This document shows, one piece after another, positions 7,229 through 14,918 of a stretch of DNA of 56,171 nt. The DNA lies in IMG/VR virus record IMGVR_UViG_3300033143_006337, positions 1-56,171 of that record. One strand, given 5' to 3'. A program made the translations under genes and the position numbers. The notes under the pieces were generated by a model, which was not told the DNA's origin, searched no databases, and was given only the letters and a program-made list of their open reading frames with translations. Numbering within the stretch: position 1 is the stretch's first letter; each line of letters starts with the position of its first letter. The DNA comes from a virus.

Positions 7229-7496
7229 ATTTCTTTCTCTTTTTAATGCTGCGAATATTCCTCAAACGATTCCTAACTTCTCTTCTATAACTCTTGTAAG
7301 CTACTCTTTCCAGTTTGCTTTTTTTGTTAGGTTTTTCCCCTAATTTAAATTCTTTAAGCTTAGCTTTTATAAGATTAAATGCCCCAAATTTTACACAAGC
7401 AGGGCATAGAAATAAACCACACTCATGAGATCTCAGATCTACATCATGAAAAAATTCGTGGCAAATCTGACAAGGTTGAGAAACTTCAAATCTCAT
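7215..7496 (-). CDS. Zinc-finger protein with basic tail
   Basis: A 93-residue protein. The N-terminus has CQIC, then H/C near residues 24-26 and CPAC near 32, a likely zinc-binding knuckle pair. The C-terminal half is strongly basic (RREVRNRLRNIRSIKKRKK), suggesting nucleic-acid contact. Its ATG overlaps the stop of the SNF2 helicase gene (TAATG), so it is coupled to the helicase and may be its partner. Family not recognised. Confidence 0.7.
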   Translation of the reverse strand: MRFEVSQPCQICHEFFHDVDLRSHECGLFLCPACVKFGAFNLIKAKLKEFKLGEKPNKKSKLERVAYKSYRREVRNRLRNIRSIKKRKKLLAL

Positions 7497-8926
7497 TAAA
7501 GCCTATCCTTTATCTGCAAAATATTGTTGGCAATATTCTCTTTGCGAAGAAGAGCTTCCAAGATAACCTCATCAATAGTATTAGGTGCAACTATATCTAT
7601 GCGAGTTATCTTTTCATGTTGTTCACTTCCTGATCTATGACAACGAGATTCAGACTGCAAATCAAACTCAAGAGAGAAGTTGCGCGAGAAGTAAACAGCA
7701 TAACTTGCTGCAGTAAGATTGACTCCTACTCCACCAGCTCCCTGGTTTGCAATCATAGTGTTATAGGTTTCATTATTCTGAAAGTTGTCAATAGATTCTT
7801 GTCTTTGCTTCTCGGTCATTCCCCCATACAGCATACAGACATCACCAGCCATTAAATCAGCTATCATTTTGTAATTCTGCCTGAAGCAACTCCAGATAAT
7901 AACTTTCTTTTTCTCATCCATAATCTCCTGCAGAATATCTTTCAGCGCATCAATCCTGGGGTTTTGCTTATAAATGATTTCTTCACCATCATCTGTTTTA
8001 AAATATCCTGAGAGAATTTGTTGGAGACGAAGCCCTTTAGTTAGTGCCATTGACGCAACACATGTCTTATCACCAAGGTAAGCTATAAACTCCTTTTTCA
8101 TTTGTTCGTACATTCGAGACTGCTCCGCCCCCAACTCAACAAAGATTTGCTTTTTGACTAACGGTGGTAAGTCTAAGCAATCTTTTTTTAAAACCCTAAC
8201 CGCTCTTTTGTAAATCAGTTTATTGAATTCTGTATTCACAGAAGGTTTAGGCTGCCAGTCAGGGAAATATCTTTGCTTTGGCATTCCTGCATTTTTATCC
8301 TCAAACCACCTTAAGCGAAACTGCTGGAACTTTTGTCCGAATGATTGCCCCCCATCTAATACTCGATACTGAGAAAAAATATCCATCGGAGTGTTAAGAA
8401 TAGGAGTACCAGTGAGAATATATTTATACCTAGCGCGATCGGCAAGTATAATACAGCTTTTAGTGCGCTTGCTTTTATGGTTTTTAATTTTGTGAGATTC
8501 ATCAATTATTAACACTTCAGGTTGCCAATCATAAATAGACTGATAAAGTTCCTTCATGTTGAGCGTTTCATAATTCGTTACGAAGATAGCGTTTTTCGTT
8601 CTCGGTACTCCTTCAACAGTAAACCAAGCATTATTCATAAATTTATCAAGACGTTTTTTCCCTGTTCCTGTTAACGTAGTTACCTTGTCTCCTACTCGGG
8701 AGAACTTTATAAACTCGCGTCTCCACTGCTCCACTACGACAACAGGGCAAAGCACCAGGGTTTTGAGGATACGATTGTTTTCATGATACTTATAACGAAG
8801 GGTAGATATAGCCATACCCGTCTTGCCACATCCCATTTCCGCAAAGAATGCAAAACCATGTAAGGGAATAGCTTTCATGACTGAATCTTTTTGGTGCTGC
8901 CATAGGACAGGGATTTCTTTTTTCAT
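7496..8926 (-). CDS. SNF2/DEAD-box superfamily 2 helicase
   Basis: A 476-residue ATPase. The first RecA-like lobe has motif I (AEMGCGKTGMA, about residue 30), motif II (IDESHKIKN) and motif III (LTGTP); the second lobe has the SNF2 motif V (QGAGGVGVNL) and motif VI (SESRCHRSGS with its arginines). This is the length and order of phage SNF2-type helicases. It probably moves along duplex DNA or clears proteins during phage replication or recombination. GGAG precedes the ATG, and it is coupled by ATGA to the small gene upstream. Confidence 0.95.
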   Translation of the reverse strand: MKKEIPVLWQHQKDSVMKAIPLHGFAFFAEMGCGKTGMAISTLRYKYHENNRILKTLVLCPVVVVEQWRREFIKFSRVGDKVTTLTGTGKKRLDKFMNNAWFTVEGVPRTKNAIFVTNYETLNMKELYQSIYDWQPEVLIIDESHKIKNHKSKRTKSCIILADRARYKYILTGTPILNTPMDIFSQYRVLDGGQSFGQKFQQFRLRWFEDKNAGMPKQRYFPDWQPKPSVNTEFNKLIYKRAVRVLKKDCLDLPPLVKKQIFVELGAEQSRMYEQMKKEFIAYLGDKTCVASMALTKGLRLQQILSGYFKTDDGEEIIYKQNPRIDALKDILQEIMDEKKKVIIWSCFRQNYKMIADLMAGDVCMLYGGMTEKQRQESIDNFQNNETYNTMIANQGAGGVGVNLTAASYAVYFSRNFSLEFDLQSESRCHRSGSEQHEKITRIDIVAPNTIDEVILEALLRKENIANNILQIKDRL

Positions 8927-9099
8927 TCGTCTATCTCCGAAATTTCCGTAGGATCTTCAAAGCTCCATTCTATAAGCTGATCAGAACCATCCTCTATGTC
9001 TATACATGTTGCCTTATCTATAGCTTTTCTTTCAGAGTTTGCTTTCACGATTGCTGTAGCTATCCCAGAGATTTTGTAAGTAACTTGATATGATTTCAT
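8923..9099 (-). CDS. Small acidic protein upstream of the helicase
   Basis: A 58-residue protein predicted as a beta-beta-alpha-beta unit (SYQVTYKISGIATAIVKANS, then an acidic tail). It overlaps the helicase by ATGA at its end and the upstream zinc protein by ATGA at its start, so it is locked into the operon. Its shape resembles tiny phage proteins of the 'YxVxYxVxGxxxxxVxAxS' type seen in many genomes, whose role is unknown. Confidence 0.7.
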   Translation of the reverse strand: MKSYQVTYKISGIATAIVKANSERKAIDKATCIDIEDGSDQLIEWSFEDPTEISEIDE

Positions 9100-9275
9100 T
9101 CGCTACGCTCCTTTAAATATTTCGGTATTTCTCCGGATTTAATACAGCTTTCTAAAAAACCTATCTGCTTATAGCAAAGACGTAATTCTTCTTTCATTTT
9201 TGCTACTTGGATCTCGGCTTTGCAATGTGGACACACAACTTTCTCAAGATCTTTTTTACAAAACTTGCAATGCAT
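9096..9275 (-). CDS. Small zinc-ribbon protein
   Basis: A 59-residue protein with CKFC near residue 3 and CPHC near residue 15, followed by a helix with two more Cys. The ATG at 9275 has AAAGG 7 nt upstream; the earlier ATG at 9290 has no site and contains that AAAGG in its own codons, so I chose 9275. It overlaps the next gene by ATGA. A typical rubredoxin-knuckle zinc ribbon plus a helical tail; function unknown. Confidence 0.7.
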   Translation of the reverse strand: MHCKFCKKDLEKVVCPHCKAEIQVAKMKEELRLCYKQIGFLESCIKSGEIPKYLKERSE

Positions 9276-9329
9276 TATTTTGCCTTTCATCTCAGTAAGA
9301 TAACGCTAACTTCTAGCAGCGCAGATGCA

Positions 9330-9554
9330 TTAACTTCTAGCAAGCCAGCCTTTTTCTTTTGCTTCCTGAATATCCAAACAACTTTTTTCACAACTATCTT
9401 CAGGCTCACAGCCTTGGCAAAGAAAAATCAAACCTCTAAGCCCCTTAACAACTTCTACTAACCAATCTATACTATTAATCAGTTCTTCTCTTGAAGTAGT
9501 TAAGGGGTTACCCCCGTGAACTAGCTTAACTATTTCTTCTAATTTATCTGTCAT
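9330..9554 (-). CDS. Hypothetical protein, paralogue of the adjacent gene
   Basis: A 74-residue helical protein that begins MTDKLEEIVKL and ends with a Cys group (CQGC, C, C) and AKEKGWLARS. It aligns over its whole length with the gene just upstream: the same start, a shared WLVE-V-GLR core, a Cys cluster and the GWL ending. The pair looks like a tandem duplication. AAAAGG lies before the ATG, which overlaps the upstream stop (ATGA). Function unknown. Confidence 0.7.
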   Translation of the reverse strand: MTDKLEEIVKLVHGGNPLTTSREELINSIDWLVEVVKGLRGLIFLCQGCEPEDSCEKSCLDIQEAKEKGWLARS

Positions 9555-9754
9555 TTCAACCAACCTTTTTCTTCTGCTTTAGCTTTTAATTCACAAGGAG
9601 CGCATTCTTTGCAAACACAACGAAAAGCCATATCTGTTAAATTAGATATTTCTCTTAGCCCCTCAACAGCTTCAACCAACCAATTTACTTCGGTAGTAGC
9701 TAATGGGCATCTACTAGAGGTAAGTTTTTTAATTTTTTCTAATTGATCTGTCAT
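9551..9754 (-). CDS. Hypothetical protein, paralogue of the adjacent gene
   Basis: A 67-residue helical protein beginning MTDQLEKIKKL, with WLVEAVEGLRE in the middle, a Cys cluster (CVCKECAPC) and the ending EEKGWLK. It is the upstream member of the duplicated pair and has the tighter Cys cluster, which could bind one zinc. AAAGG precedes the ATG. Function unknown. Confidence 0.7.
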   Translation of the reverse strand: MTDQLEKIKKLTSSRCPLATTEVNWLVEAVEGLREISNLTDMAFRCVCKECAPCELKAKAEEKGWLK

Positions 9755-9755
9755 T

Positions 9756-9962
9756 TTAGTCAGCCTTTTTCAATTTTCTATTTGCTTCGCTTAACTCAGC
9801 ATTAAACAAAAAAAGAATTTTATCCCCTTCATCTGTTTTAAAAACTTCTTTTGTGCTTTTAATTGCTATGCCCTTAAGCCCTTGGGAGTTACCAAACGCT
9901 ACAGCCTCCTTGATTGCTTCTAGCATTGATTTTGATATTTCTATTACAAAGGGAATTTCCAT
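9756..9962 (-). CDS. Hypothetical small protein
   Basis: A 68-residue mixed alpha/beta protein with a helix (SMLEAIKEAVAFG), a strand (IAIKS) and a C-terminal helix. A GAGGAA site precedes the ATG. It lies 1 nt from each neighbour in the leftward operon. No motif or family recognised. Confidence 0.65.
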   Translation of the reverse strand: MEIPFVIEISKSMLEAIKEAVAFGNSQGLKGIAIKSTKEVFKTDEGDKILFLFNAELSEANRKLKKAD

Positions 9963-9963
9963 T

Positions 9964-10185
9964 TTAATTCCTCAATAAAGATTCAACATCAATCCCAAAA
10001 AAATCTGTCTTTTTATTGTTCTTCATGTTTTGAGTTATCAGAAGGATGTACATGTTAAGCGCAGTTTGAGCCAAGACTTCAGGAGACGCTACAACTTCTG
10101 CTTTCGTGTAAGCTACTTTAGCAATCTCAATGAATCCTTCAATAAGATTAAAAGTCTCTTTTGTTGCAAATAGGTTCTCGGTCAT
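9964..10185 (-). CDS. Hypothetical helical protein
   Basis: A 73-residue, mostly helical protein beginning MTENLFATKET and having a hydrophobic helix (ALNMYILLITQNM) that seems too short and polar for a membrane span. AAGGTGAG precedes the ATG, which overlaps the upstream stop. No family recognised. Confidence 0.65.
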   Translation of the reverse strand: MTENLFATKETFNLIEGFIEIAKVAYTKAEVVASPEVLAQTALNMYILLITQNMKNNKKTDFFGIDVESLLRN

Positions 10186-10484
10186 ATACTCACCTTAGCT
10201 TTCTCAATTTGTAATAGTTCTTTTTGTTTCAGGCGTAAACAATTGTGGCAAAGATGATACTCTCTTGACATTAATTGCTTTTTCAATCCTTCACATAGCT
10301 CCTTAAATTTCCAATACGCTTTGCTTTCTTTACTTTCCCTTTTTGGATTGTAAGTAGGGCTTTCAGGATAATTCACTCTAAGTTGTGGTCTTACTGTACC
10401 CCAACCAACAGGAGCTTTTGCTTTTCCATCTGTTCTCACAAAAAACTCTCCGCAAAGATTACAAGTAAATTTAATGTCAATCAT
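10182..10484 (-). CDS. Zinc-binding protein with split CxxC pairs
   Basis: A 100-residue protein with CNLC at residue 8 and CHNC near residue 80, separated by a basic Pro/Tyr-rich stretch (LRVNYPESPTYNPKRESK). The two pairs could close one zinc site at the base of a long insertion. It is coupled by ATGA overlaps to both neighbours. Function unknown. Confidence 0.7.
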   Translation of the reverse strand: MIDIKFTCNLCGEFFVRTDGKAKAPVGWGTVRPQLRVNYPESPTYNPKRESKESKAYWKFKELCEGLKKQLMSREYHLCHNCLRLKQKELLQIEKAKVSI

Positions 10485-10741
10485 TTCTTGTAAACCTCAA
10501 AGCTAGGATCTCCTTCGGTAGCTACTCTCATTGCCATAGCAGCAACTTGCACAGCTTCCTGAAGGATTGTATTCTTCTGTAGTGGGCTACCTGTCTTTCC
10601 TTTGAGAAGAGCTTCAGCAAGTTCTCCTACTTCCTCAACCAATGCAACAAAATTCATATTAGGCTGTGGAAAATGTTTTCTTGCCCAATCTATCTCTCCT
10701 TCAACAGCTATCAAAAAACTTTTGTCAGATATTGTTTTCAT
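10481..10741 (-). CDS. MazG-like nucleotide pyrophosphohydrolase
   Basis: An 86-residue, all-helical protein with the signature of the MazG/all-alpha NTP-PPase fold: FVALVEEVGELAEALL (the EExxE metal-binding helix) and, about 20 residues later, EAVQVAAMAMRVATEGD (second helix with E and D). Such phage enzymes hydrolyse dNTPs or the alarmone ppGpp, protecting replication from non-standard nucleotides or host starvation signals. I chose the ATG at 10741; a GTG at 10753 would add four residues. Its start overlaps the upstream gene by 17 nt. Confidence 0.8.
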   Translation of the reverse strand: MKTISDKSFLIAVEGEIDWARKHFPQPNMNFVALVEEVGELAEALLKGKTGSPLQKNTILQEAVQVAAMAMRVATEGDPSFEVYKK

Positions 10742-11081
10742 TTTCCTTCTCACCTTTCTCTAATTCAGCTACATCATTTGAGTTAAGAATTTTTCCGTAC
10801 TTAACGATTGTACTCACCATCCAGTTATAGCCACAAAACCCATCTGATTTTCTTCTCAATCTTCTCGATTCATTGCCATCTACTTCTTTCGTTGAGATTG
10901 ACGCGGACCAACCATCCCCGAAGGAATAATGATAGTTACCTCTTTTCAAAATAGGATTTGCAACAGCAACTTTTAAACTTTGCACCAGTACATAGTTGCG
11001 CTCTGATCCAGACCATCTTCCATCCCAAGACCCAACATTAGGCATTGATAATGTGAAAGATACAAATTTATTTCGTTTCAT
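10725..11081 (-). CDS. Conserved phage protein of unknown function
   Basis: A 118-residue protein with a start I recognise from many phages: SFTLSMPNVGSWDGRWSG, followed by NYHYSFGDGWSASI and a C-terminal FCGYNWMV. It is probably a small beta-rich soluble protein. AGGGGAG precedes the ATG. Found widely in replication/early modules without an assigned function. Confidence 0.75.
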   Translation of the reverse strand: MKRNKFVSFTLSMPNVGSWDGRWSGSERNYVLVQSLKVAVANPILKRGNYHYSFGDGWSASISTKEVDGNESRRLRRKSDGFCGYNWMVSTIVKYGKILNSNDVAELEKGEKENENNI

Positions 11082-11089
11082 TTTCTCCC

Positions 11090-11350
11090 CTAATATTTTT
11101 TAGGTTTCCCCTTGCATATTGCTCTATTTTCATTGCATCCATCACAAGGGCATTCACCTTTATTCACTAACCCAAAAACCATCATTCCAGGAAGTGTGCA
11201 TCCTACAGGAACATACCCTTGCTCAATGCATATTTCTCTCATATTATCTTCTGGTTTGCTCAACAGAGCAGGTATTTTATCTTCACCTTTAGGAATATTT
11301 GCACCCGGCATAAAAGCGTTAAATGGTCTTCTTTTAAACTTCTTTCTCAC
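11090..11350 (-). CDS. Cys-cluster protein, GTG start
   Basis: An 86-residue basic protein with an ordinary N-terminus and a terminal cluster CPCDGCNENRAICKG (C-x-C-x2-C-x6-C), able to bind zinc or an iron-sulfur cluster. It starts at GTG with AAAGG 6 nt upstream and overlaps the upstream stop (GTGA). Function unknown; a redox or DNA-binding role is possible. Confidence 0.7.
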   Translation of the reverse strand: MRKKFKRRPFNAFMPGANIPKGEDKIPALLSKPEDNMREICIEQGYVPVGCTLPGMMVFGLVNKGECPCDGCNENRAICKGKPKKY

Positions 11351-11595
11351 AACAAACCTTTCTGTTCTGCCTGCTTCACTTTCTCAGCCAAAAGCTTTGT
11401 AGTGTTAAACTGAGCCTGCTTTGTTGCTACGTGAGCCCAGAGATGCTTTTTAGCTGCTTCTGCCAGCTCGGTAAGAATTTTATAATCAGCGATAAGCTCA
11501 AGAATTTGTTTCCTGGTGCTTTCGTCATAATCCCAGATTCCTTTTTGGCAGTAGCTGTTAAGAACATCGAGACTGTATTTTTTCTTTTCGCTCAT
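11347..11595 (-). CDS. Hypothetical helical protein
   Basis: An 82-residue, largely helical protein ending in AEKVKQAEQKGLL, which resembles the Gly-Trp-Leu ends of the duplicated pair near 9.5 kb. No membrane segment. It is 1 nt from the next gene and overlaps the downstream GTG. Family not recognised. Confidence 0.65.
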   Translation of the reverse strand: MSEKKKYSLDVLNSYCQKGIWDYDESTRKQILELIADYKILTELAEAAKKHLWAHVATKQAQFNTTKLLAEKVKQAEQKGLL

Positions 11596-11596
11596 T

Positions 11597-11800
11597 TTAG
11601 TTCACTTCCGATCTTAAGAATTTCTGAGCTTCCTCAACATTTCCAAACATTTCAATAATTACTTCTTCTGCAGCTTCTTTCAAACTTTCGTAATCTATTT
11701 TCTCTTCATAAATTGATAACAATATTTCCATTGCCATACCATAAGCCAAGCCACAAAAACAATAGCCTTCTTCTATCTGTTTGCAATCATGCTGCCTCAT
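11597..11800 (-). CDS. Hypothetical small acidic protein
   Basis: A 67-residue acidic protein with CFCG near residue 14 and a helical remainder. A GAGAGG site precedes the ATG, which overlaps the upstream stop by ATGA. No function recognised. Confidence 0.65.
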   Translation of the reverse strand: MRQHDCKQIEEGYCFCGLAYGMAMEILLSIYEEKIDYESLKEAAEEVIIEMFGNVEEAQKFLRSEVN

Positions 11801-11952
11801 TCGCTAACCTCTCCAATTTCAAATTCTTTGCCACATCCTTCACAAACATATGTTGTTAGAACGTCCGATGTGGTTCCAACTGAGGCAAATTCGGAACAGT
11901 ATGGACATTCGCATTCAATGTCTTCGCTTCTCCATGTTTCAGCCTTTTTCAT
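11797..11952 (-). CDS. Small zinc-ribbon protein
   Basis: A 51-residue reading frame. It shows CECPYC near residue 14 and CEGCGKEF near residue 37, the normal spacing of a zinc ribbon. AGAGGT lies 6 nt before the ATG, and the stop overlaps the next gene by ATGA, so it is a well-supported gene despite its size. Function unknown. Confidence 0.75.
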   Translation of the reverse strand: MKKAETWRSEDIECECPYCSEFASVGTTSDVLTTYVCEGCGKEFEIGEVSE

Positions 11953-12223
11953 TTTTACCTCTTGCCTGCATCTTCACTGCAGCTACCCAGTCTGCAACAG
12001 CTTCAGGAGATCCCCAACAGCCTGCAGGAATATAGTTATGGCAGAATGCCACATAATCCCAGATTGTGTACTTCCTGATATGGTCTGCTCTACCACAAGC
12101 TTCTCTCAGATCATTCTTAAGGACAGCCTGCAGAAAACTCCCTGGGAGTATGCCGTGATGTACGTAACGCTTTAATGCTGCTACAAACTCACTGGGGATC
12201 ATTTCTTTATGTATCTCTGTCAT
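11939..12223 (-). CDS. Conserved small phage protein of unknown function
   Basis: A 94-residue helical protein with a pattern known from many phages: a helix with ALKRYVHHGILPGSFLQAVL, NDLREACGRAD, and a C-terminal WGSPEAVADWV. I chose the ATG at 12223, which has GAGGC upstream. Phage proteins of this type are common in early modules but have no assigned role. Confidence 0.75.
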   Translation of the reverse strand: MTEIHKEMIPSEFVAALKRYVHHGILPGSFLQAVLKNDLREACGRADHIRKYTIWDYVAFCHNYIPAGCWGSPEAVADWVAAVKMQARGKNEKG

Positions 12224-12225
12224 TT

Positions 12226-12396
12226 CTAACAAGCCTCATAAGTAAAAAGATTTTCAAAACCATCTTCTTCATTTAAAATAGCAATAAGATTTTCTTTAAT
12301 TTCACCACACTTTTCATCTATCTCATCATATTCATAATGAAGAGTACTTTTATAACTTCTCTCAGTGTGTAAACTCTCTCTCTCTAACGGTAACAC
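12226..12396 (-). CDS. Small acidic protein with GTG start
   Basis: A 56-residue frame with no ATG; the GTG at 12396 is the only reasonable start. The sequence (YDEIDEKCGEIKENLIAIL and an acidic end) looks like real coding rather than chance, and the frame fills the only gap here while overlapping the upstream gene by 35 nt. The ribosome site is poor. Function unknown. Confidence 0.45.
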   Translation of the reverse strand: MLPLERESLHTERSYKSTLHYEYDEIDEKCGEIKENLIAILNEEDGFENLFTYEAC

Positions 12397-12676
12397 TCAT
12401 CCATTGCACGTAAGAAGATAAGTCTAAATCACACTGCCAGATCCCAGCTGCATTTATCTTCATAATAATTCGAAACAACTCAGTTAGTTTAGGAATTCTT
12501 TTTTCCATCTTTTCTTTTTTAGCTAGGCGCTCTTTTTTCTCCAGCTCCTTTTTTTCCTCTCTTAGAAGCTCAAGGCCCCCAAGGTAAGGCTCCTTTGCCT
12601 TTCGGGTAGCTTCACAAATCTCTTTGTTTGTCTCTCTAATTTTGTTGCTAATTTCGTTGATTCTCGTTTCGCTCAT
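12362..12676 (-). CDS. Coiled-coil hypothetical protein
   Basis: A 104-residue protein with a long charged coiled coil (about 1-65, with KKELEKKERLAKKEK) followed by a short globular end with WQCDLDLSSYVQW. It overlaps the upstream gene by 29 nt. The ribosome site is weak. No family recognised. Confidence 0.65.
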   Translation of the reverse strand: MSETRINEISNKIRETNKEICEATRKAKEPYLGGLELLREEKKELEKKERLAKKEKMEKRIPKLTELFRIIMKINAAGIWQCDLDLSSYVQWMSVTVREREFTH

Positions 12677-13190
12677 TTTCTTTTCTCATTTCTGTTAATG
12701 CGTTAATTACAAGTTTCTCAATCCTAGCTATATCTTTATCGGCTTCTTTAGTTGTGTAGTTTGACTCAATTCCACATTTTGTTAACCAATCAGAAATTAA
12801 AAACTCCAACGATTTGGTAGACCCATCTGAAAGGGTTACTTCCCCCCAAGATCCATTATGATAAAGCTTCCAATATATTTGCTGTTTGCAGCGTATGTTC
12901 TTTAATTCTTGGCAAATCTCGCTCCAAGCAGTCCAAGAATGTCTCGGGCCTTCTGATAGTTGTTTATGCTCAATGCGTTGGAGTATGCTCATTCTGTACT
13001 CGGCATCCATAGAAGTCCAACACCCATCCTCATCATCACCACAAATATAATCTATTACGTAAGATATGACAGATTCTTGGATACTGAATGTTTTTATAAA
13101 GTGCTTTGTATCCTCCTCATTCATGGCTTCTAAAATACCACCAATATCAATGCACAACTTACTATTTTTATAATCAACCGATGGGCGCAT
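12648..13190 (-). CDS. Hypothetical protein
   Basis: A 180-residue protein, the largest of the small-gene block. It has helical segments (HFIKTFSIQESVISYVIDYI), a central Trp/Cys-containing part and a charged C-terminal helix. The ATG at 13190 has GAGGAG 8 nt upstream and is preferred over an upstream in-frame codon. No motif I can name. Confidence 0.65.
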   Translation of the reverse strand: MRPSVDYKNSKLCIDIGGILEAMNEEDTKHFIKTFSIQESVISYVIDYICGDDEDGCWTSMDAEYRMSILQRIEHKQLSEGPRHSWTAWSEICQELKNIRCKQQIYWKLYHNGSWGEVTLSDGSTKSLEFLISDWLTKCGIESNYTTKEADKDIARIEKLVINALTEMRKENERNENQRN

Positions 13191-13216
13191 TTTTATTCTC
13201 CTCAAAATTTCTAAGG

Positions 13217-13546
13217 TTAAAAATCTTCTTTCCTAAATCGAAAACCATCGGAGCTTATGAAATTATATTTATGCCCCTCTGAGCTAAAGTAATTTAACCA
13301 ATGCTCTGCTTCTAAAGATTCTTGCTTTCCTTTCACAAAAGCAATAAACTCACTATGAATTTGCACCTTCCCGTACTCATCATATACAACATGCTGCCTA
13401 ACTAAATCTTCCCACTCCTCAAAAGTCTTAGTTCCAACTCCAATACACATAAACGGCCAGCCAATAGCACTATGACCAATCTCTTTTTCTTCGTAGCGAC
13501 CACATCTAGCACAACAATTTATACGGATATAATAATCACAGCTCAT
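13217..13546 (-). CDS. Conserved Cys-containing phage protein
   Basis: A 109-residue protein with a start typical of a widespread phage family: CDYYIRINCCARCGRYEE, then a short IGHSAIGWPFM and FEEWEDLVRQ. The Cys pairs probably bind zinc. It overlaps the upstream gene by ATGA. Family function unknown. Confidence 0.75.
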   Translation of the reverse strand: MSCDYYIRINCCARCGRYEEKEIGHSAIGWPFMCIGVGTKTFEEWEDLVRQHVVYDEYGKVQIHSEFIAFVKGKQESLEAEHWLNYFSSEGHKYNFISSDGFRFRKEDF

Positions 13547-13830
13547 CCCTTAGCAATCCTTTCTAGCGCGTCCAGTCTTTCGTTAAACTTATCTACAATG
13601 AGTTCCAAGGTAGCAGCCAATGTAGCATATGAATAATTGATATGAGCAACACTTGCCATTGTTAAATGCTCTGGACTTTCAAACTTTTTATCATCCAAAA
13701 CACTTCTCTTAAAATCTGAAGAGATTGCATCATAATGCTTCTCGGCTACTTTTTTAAGCTCCACCATCCTTTTTTCTTTTTTGTCTTTCTCACTCAGAAA
13801 ACCAAAAGCATCAATTAAATTATCTGTCAT
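13543..13830 (-). CDS. Hypothetical helical protein
   Basis: A 95-residue protein made of three or four helices, with a charged N-terminus (SEKDKKEKRMVELKK) and a C-terminal leucine-rich helix (ATLELIVDKFNERLDALERI). It is coupled by ATGA overlaps on both sides. No function recognised. Confidence 0.65.
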   Translation of the reverse strand: MTDNLIDAFGFLSEKDKKEKRMVELKKVAEKHYDAISSDFKRSVLDDKKFESPEHLTMASVAHINYSYATLAATLELIVDKFNERLDALERIAKG

Positions 13831-14093
13831 TCCTCAATCTCCTTAAGAGCTTTTCTAGCCACAACACCAGTTTGTGTGTAGATATGATCCCCATGAATTT
13901 CCTTTTGATGGTAAAACTCAATAGCAACTAAAGCTTTTTTCATTATTTTCTCTTTTTTGGTTTCTGCTCTTTTGTTCCACCATTCTACAGGATGCTCATC
14001 ATCACTTAAGGGACAAGATGAGTTCAAACATTTTGTGTAGCCTCCTATGGAAGCTCCTGCTGTACCACCACAAAAAGGGCAATCTAAATTCAT
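13827..14093 (-). CDS. Lar-like zinc-ribbon protein (possible restriction alleviation)
   Basis: An 88-residue protein. Its first 45 residues have the Lar-family pattern: LDCPFCGG near residue 4, a pair of Cys further on (KCLNSSCP) and then WWNKR. The Rac-prophage Lar protein relieves type I restriction, and phages often carry homologues in early modules. The remaining half is a helical extension (KKALVAIEF onward). Assignment rests on the ribbon and WWNKR pattern; anti-restriction activity is an inference. Confidence 0.65.
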   Translation of the reverse strand: MNLDCPFCGGTAGASIGGYTKCLNSSCPLSDDEHPVEWWNKRAETKKEKIMKKALVAIEFYHQKEIHGDHIYTQTGVVARKALKEIEE

Positions 14094-14524
14094 TTCTCAC
14101 CTTCCTCAAGCATCCTTAAATCTTGCACAAGTTCATTTGCGCAGCGCTCAATAAAATTAACGTCAACACGTCTGCACACAACCTGAAGCTCAGTATTCAT
14201 TGCTGCTAAGAGATCTTTGCTCCTTCGGTAAATCCATATTTCTCTAGGCATAACCCCAAGTGGAGGTTTTTTTGTTGCTGCCATTTCTTCTCTGGTTACT
14301 TTTTCTTCTGCTTCTTTAGCAATAATGCATTCTTGCTCAGCGCAATCCTCAAAGTTTTCCAGACCACAGCAAGATTTTTTAGCGGATGGGGCTCCATATT
14401 CTCTTGCTAACTTTGCATCAAGTTTTTGTTTTTCTTCTTTGCTCACGTAAAATTCTCCTCTAAGTAAAGGCTCAACATTCTTTTTACCACCTGGGATTAT
14501 CCCGCCTTTTTTAAATCCGAACAT
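14090..14524 (-). CDS. Conserved phage protein with LGVMPREIW motif
   Basis: A 144-residue protein. A basic N-terminus with Gly-rich segments leads to a Cys-containing linker (SCCGLENFEDCAEQEC) and then PPLGVMPREIWIYRRSKDL, a segment found in many phage proteins of unknown role, followed by a helical end. The coupling to its neighbours (ATGA and a one-base overlap) shows it belongs to the early operon. Confidence 0.7.
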   Translation of the reverse strand: MFGFKKGGIIPGGKKNVEPLLRGEFYVSKEEKQKLDAKLAREYGAPSAKKSCCGLENFEDCAEQECIIAKEAEEKVTREEMAATKKPPLGVMPREIWIYRRSKDLLAAMNTELQVVCRRVDVNFIERCANELVQDLRMLEEGEK

Positions 14525-14724
14525 TATTCTATTTTCTCCGGTGTAAAAGCCCAGCCTATTTTATTTCTTCTAGCAAATTCACTCGCAGATTTTTCACTCT
14601 CAAAAATCTTTGCTAAAGATTCTTCCCAGGAACATCTTTCTTTTGAAATTACATACAATATAATTTCCTCTGGGCAAGCAACATTATTCCCCCCATAACA
14701 TTTCAAAACCCATTTCTCATTCAC
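14524..14724 (-). CDS. Hypothetical small protein, GTG start
   Basis: A 66-residue protein with a strand-rich first half (WVLKCYGGNN) and a helix (SLAKIFESEKSASEFARRN). I chose GTG at 14724 because GGAGAG lies 8 nt upstream and it overlaps the upstream stop as GTGA; a TTG at 14739 would add five residues. Function unknown. Confidence 0.6.
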   Translation of the reverse strand: MNEKWVLKCYGGNNVACPEEIILYVISKERCSWEESLAKIFESEKSASEFARRNKIGWAFTPEKIE

Positions 14725-14918
14725 TCGATTCTCTCCCAAAAATAAATAGGATCTCCATAATAGTAAGATATGATCCTTCGGAATCTTTCTGATTCAGTAT
14801 CGTTTTTCTTCCTGATGAAAAAATCCTTTGCATATGTCGCAGGATTAGGAAGAGTTTCGTCAATCTCAAAAAGAGCTTCAAGAACTTTTTTGTCATGCAC
14901 CAGGATTTTGTTTTTCAT
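14721..14918 (-). CDS. Hypothetical small protein
   Basis: A 65-residue charged protein with an aromatic end (YYYGDPIYFWERIE). AAAGGGA precedes the ATG, which lies 26 nt inside the upstream gene. No family recognised. Confidence 0.65.
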   Translation of the reverse strand: MKNKILVHDKKVLEALFEIDETLPNPATYAKDFFIRKKNDTESERFRRIISYYYGDPIYFWERIE

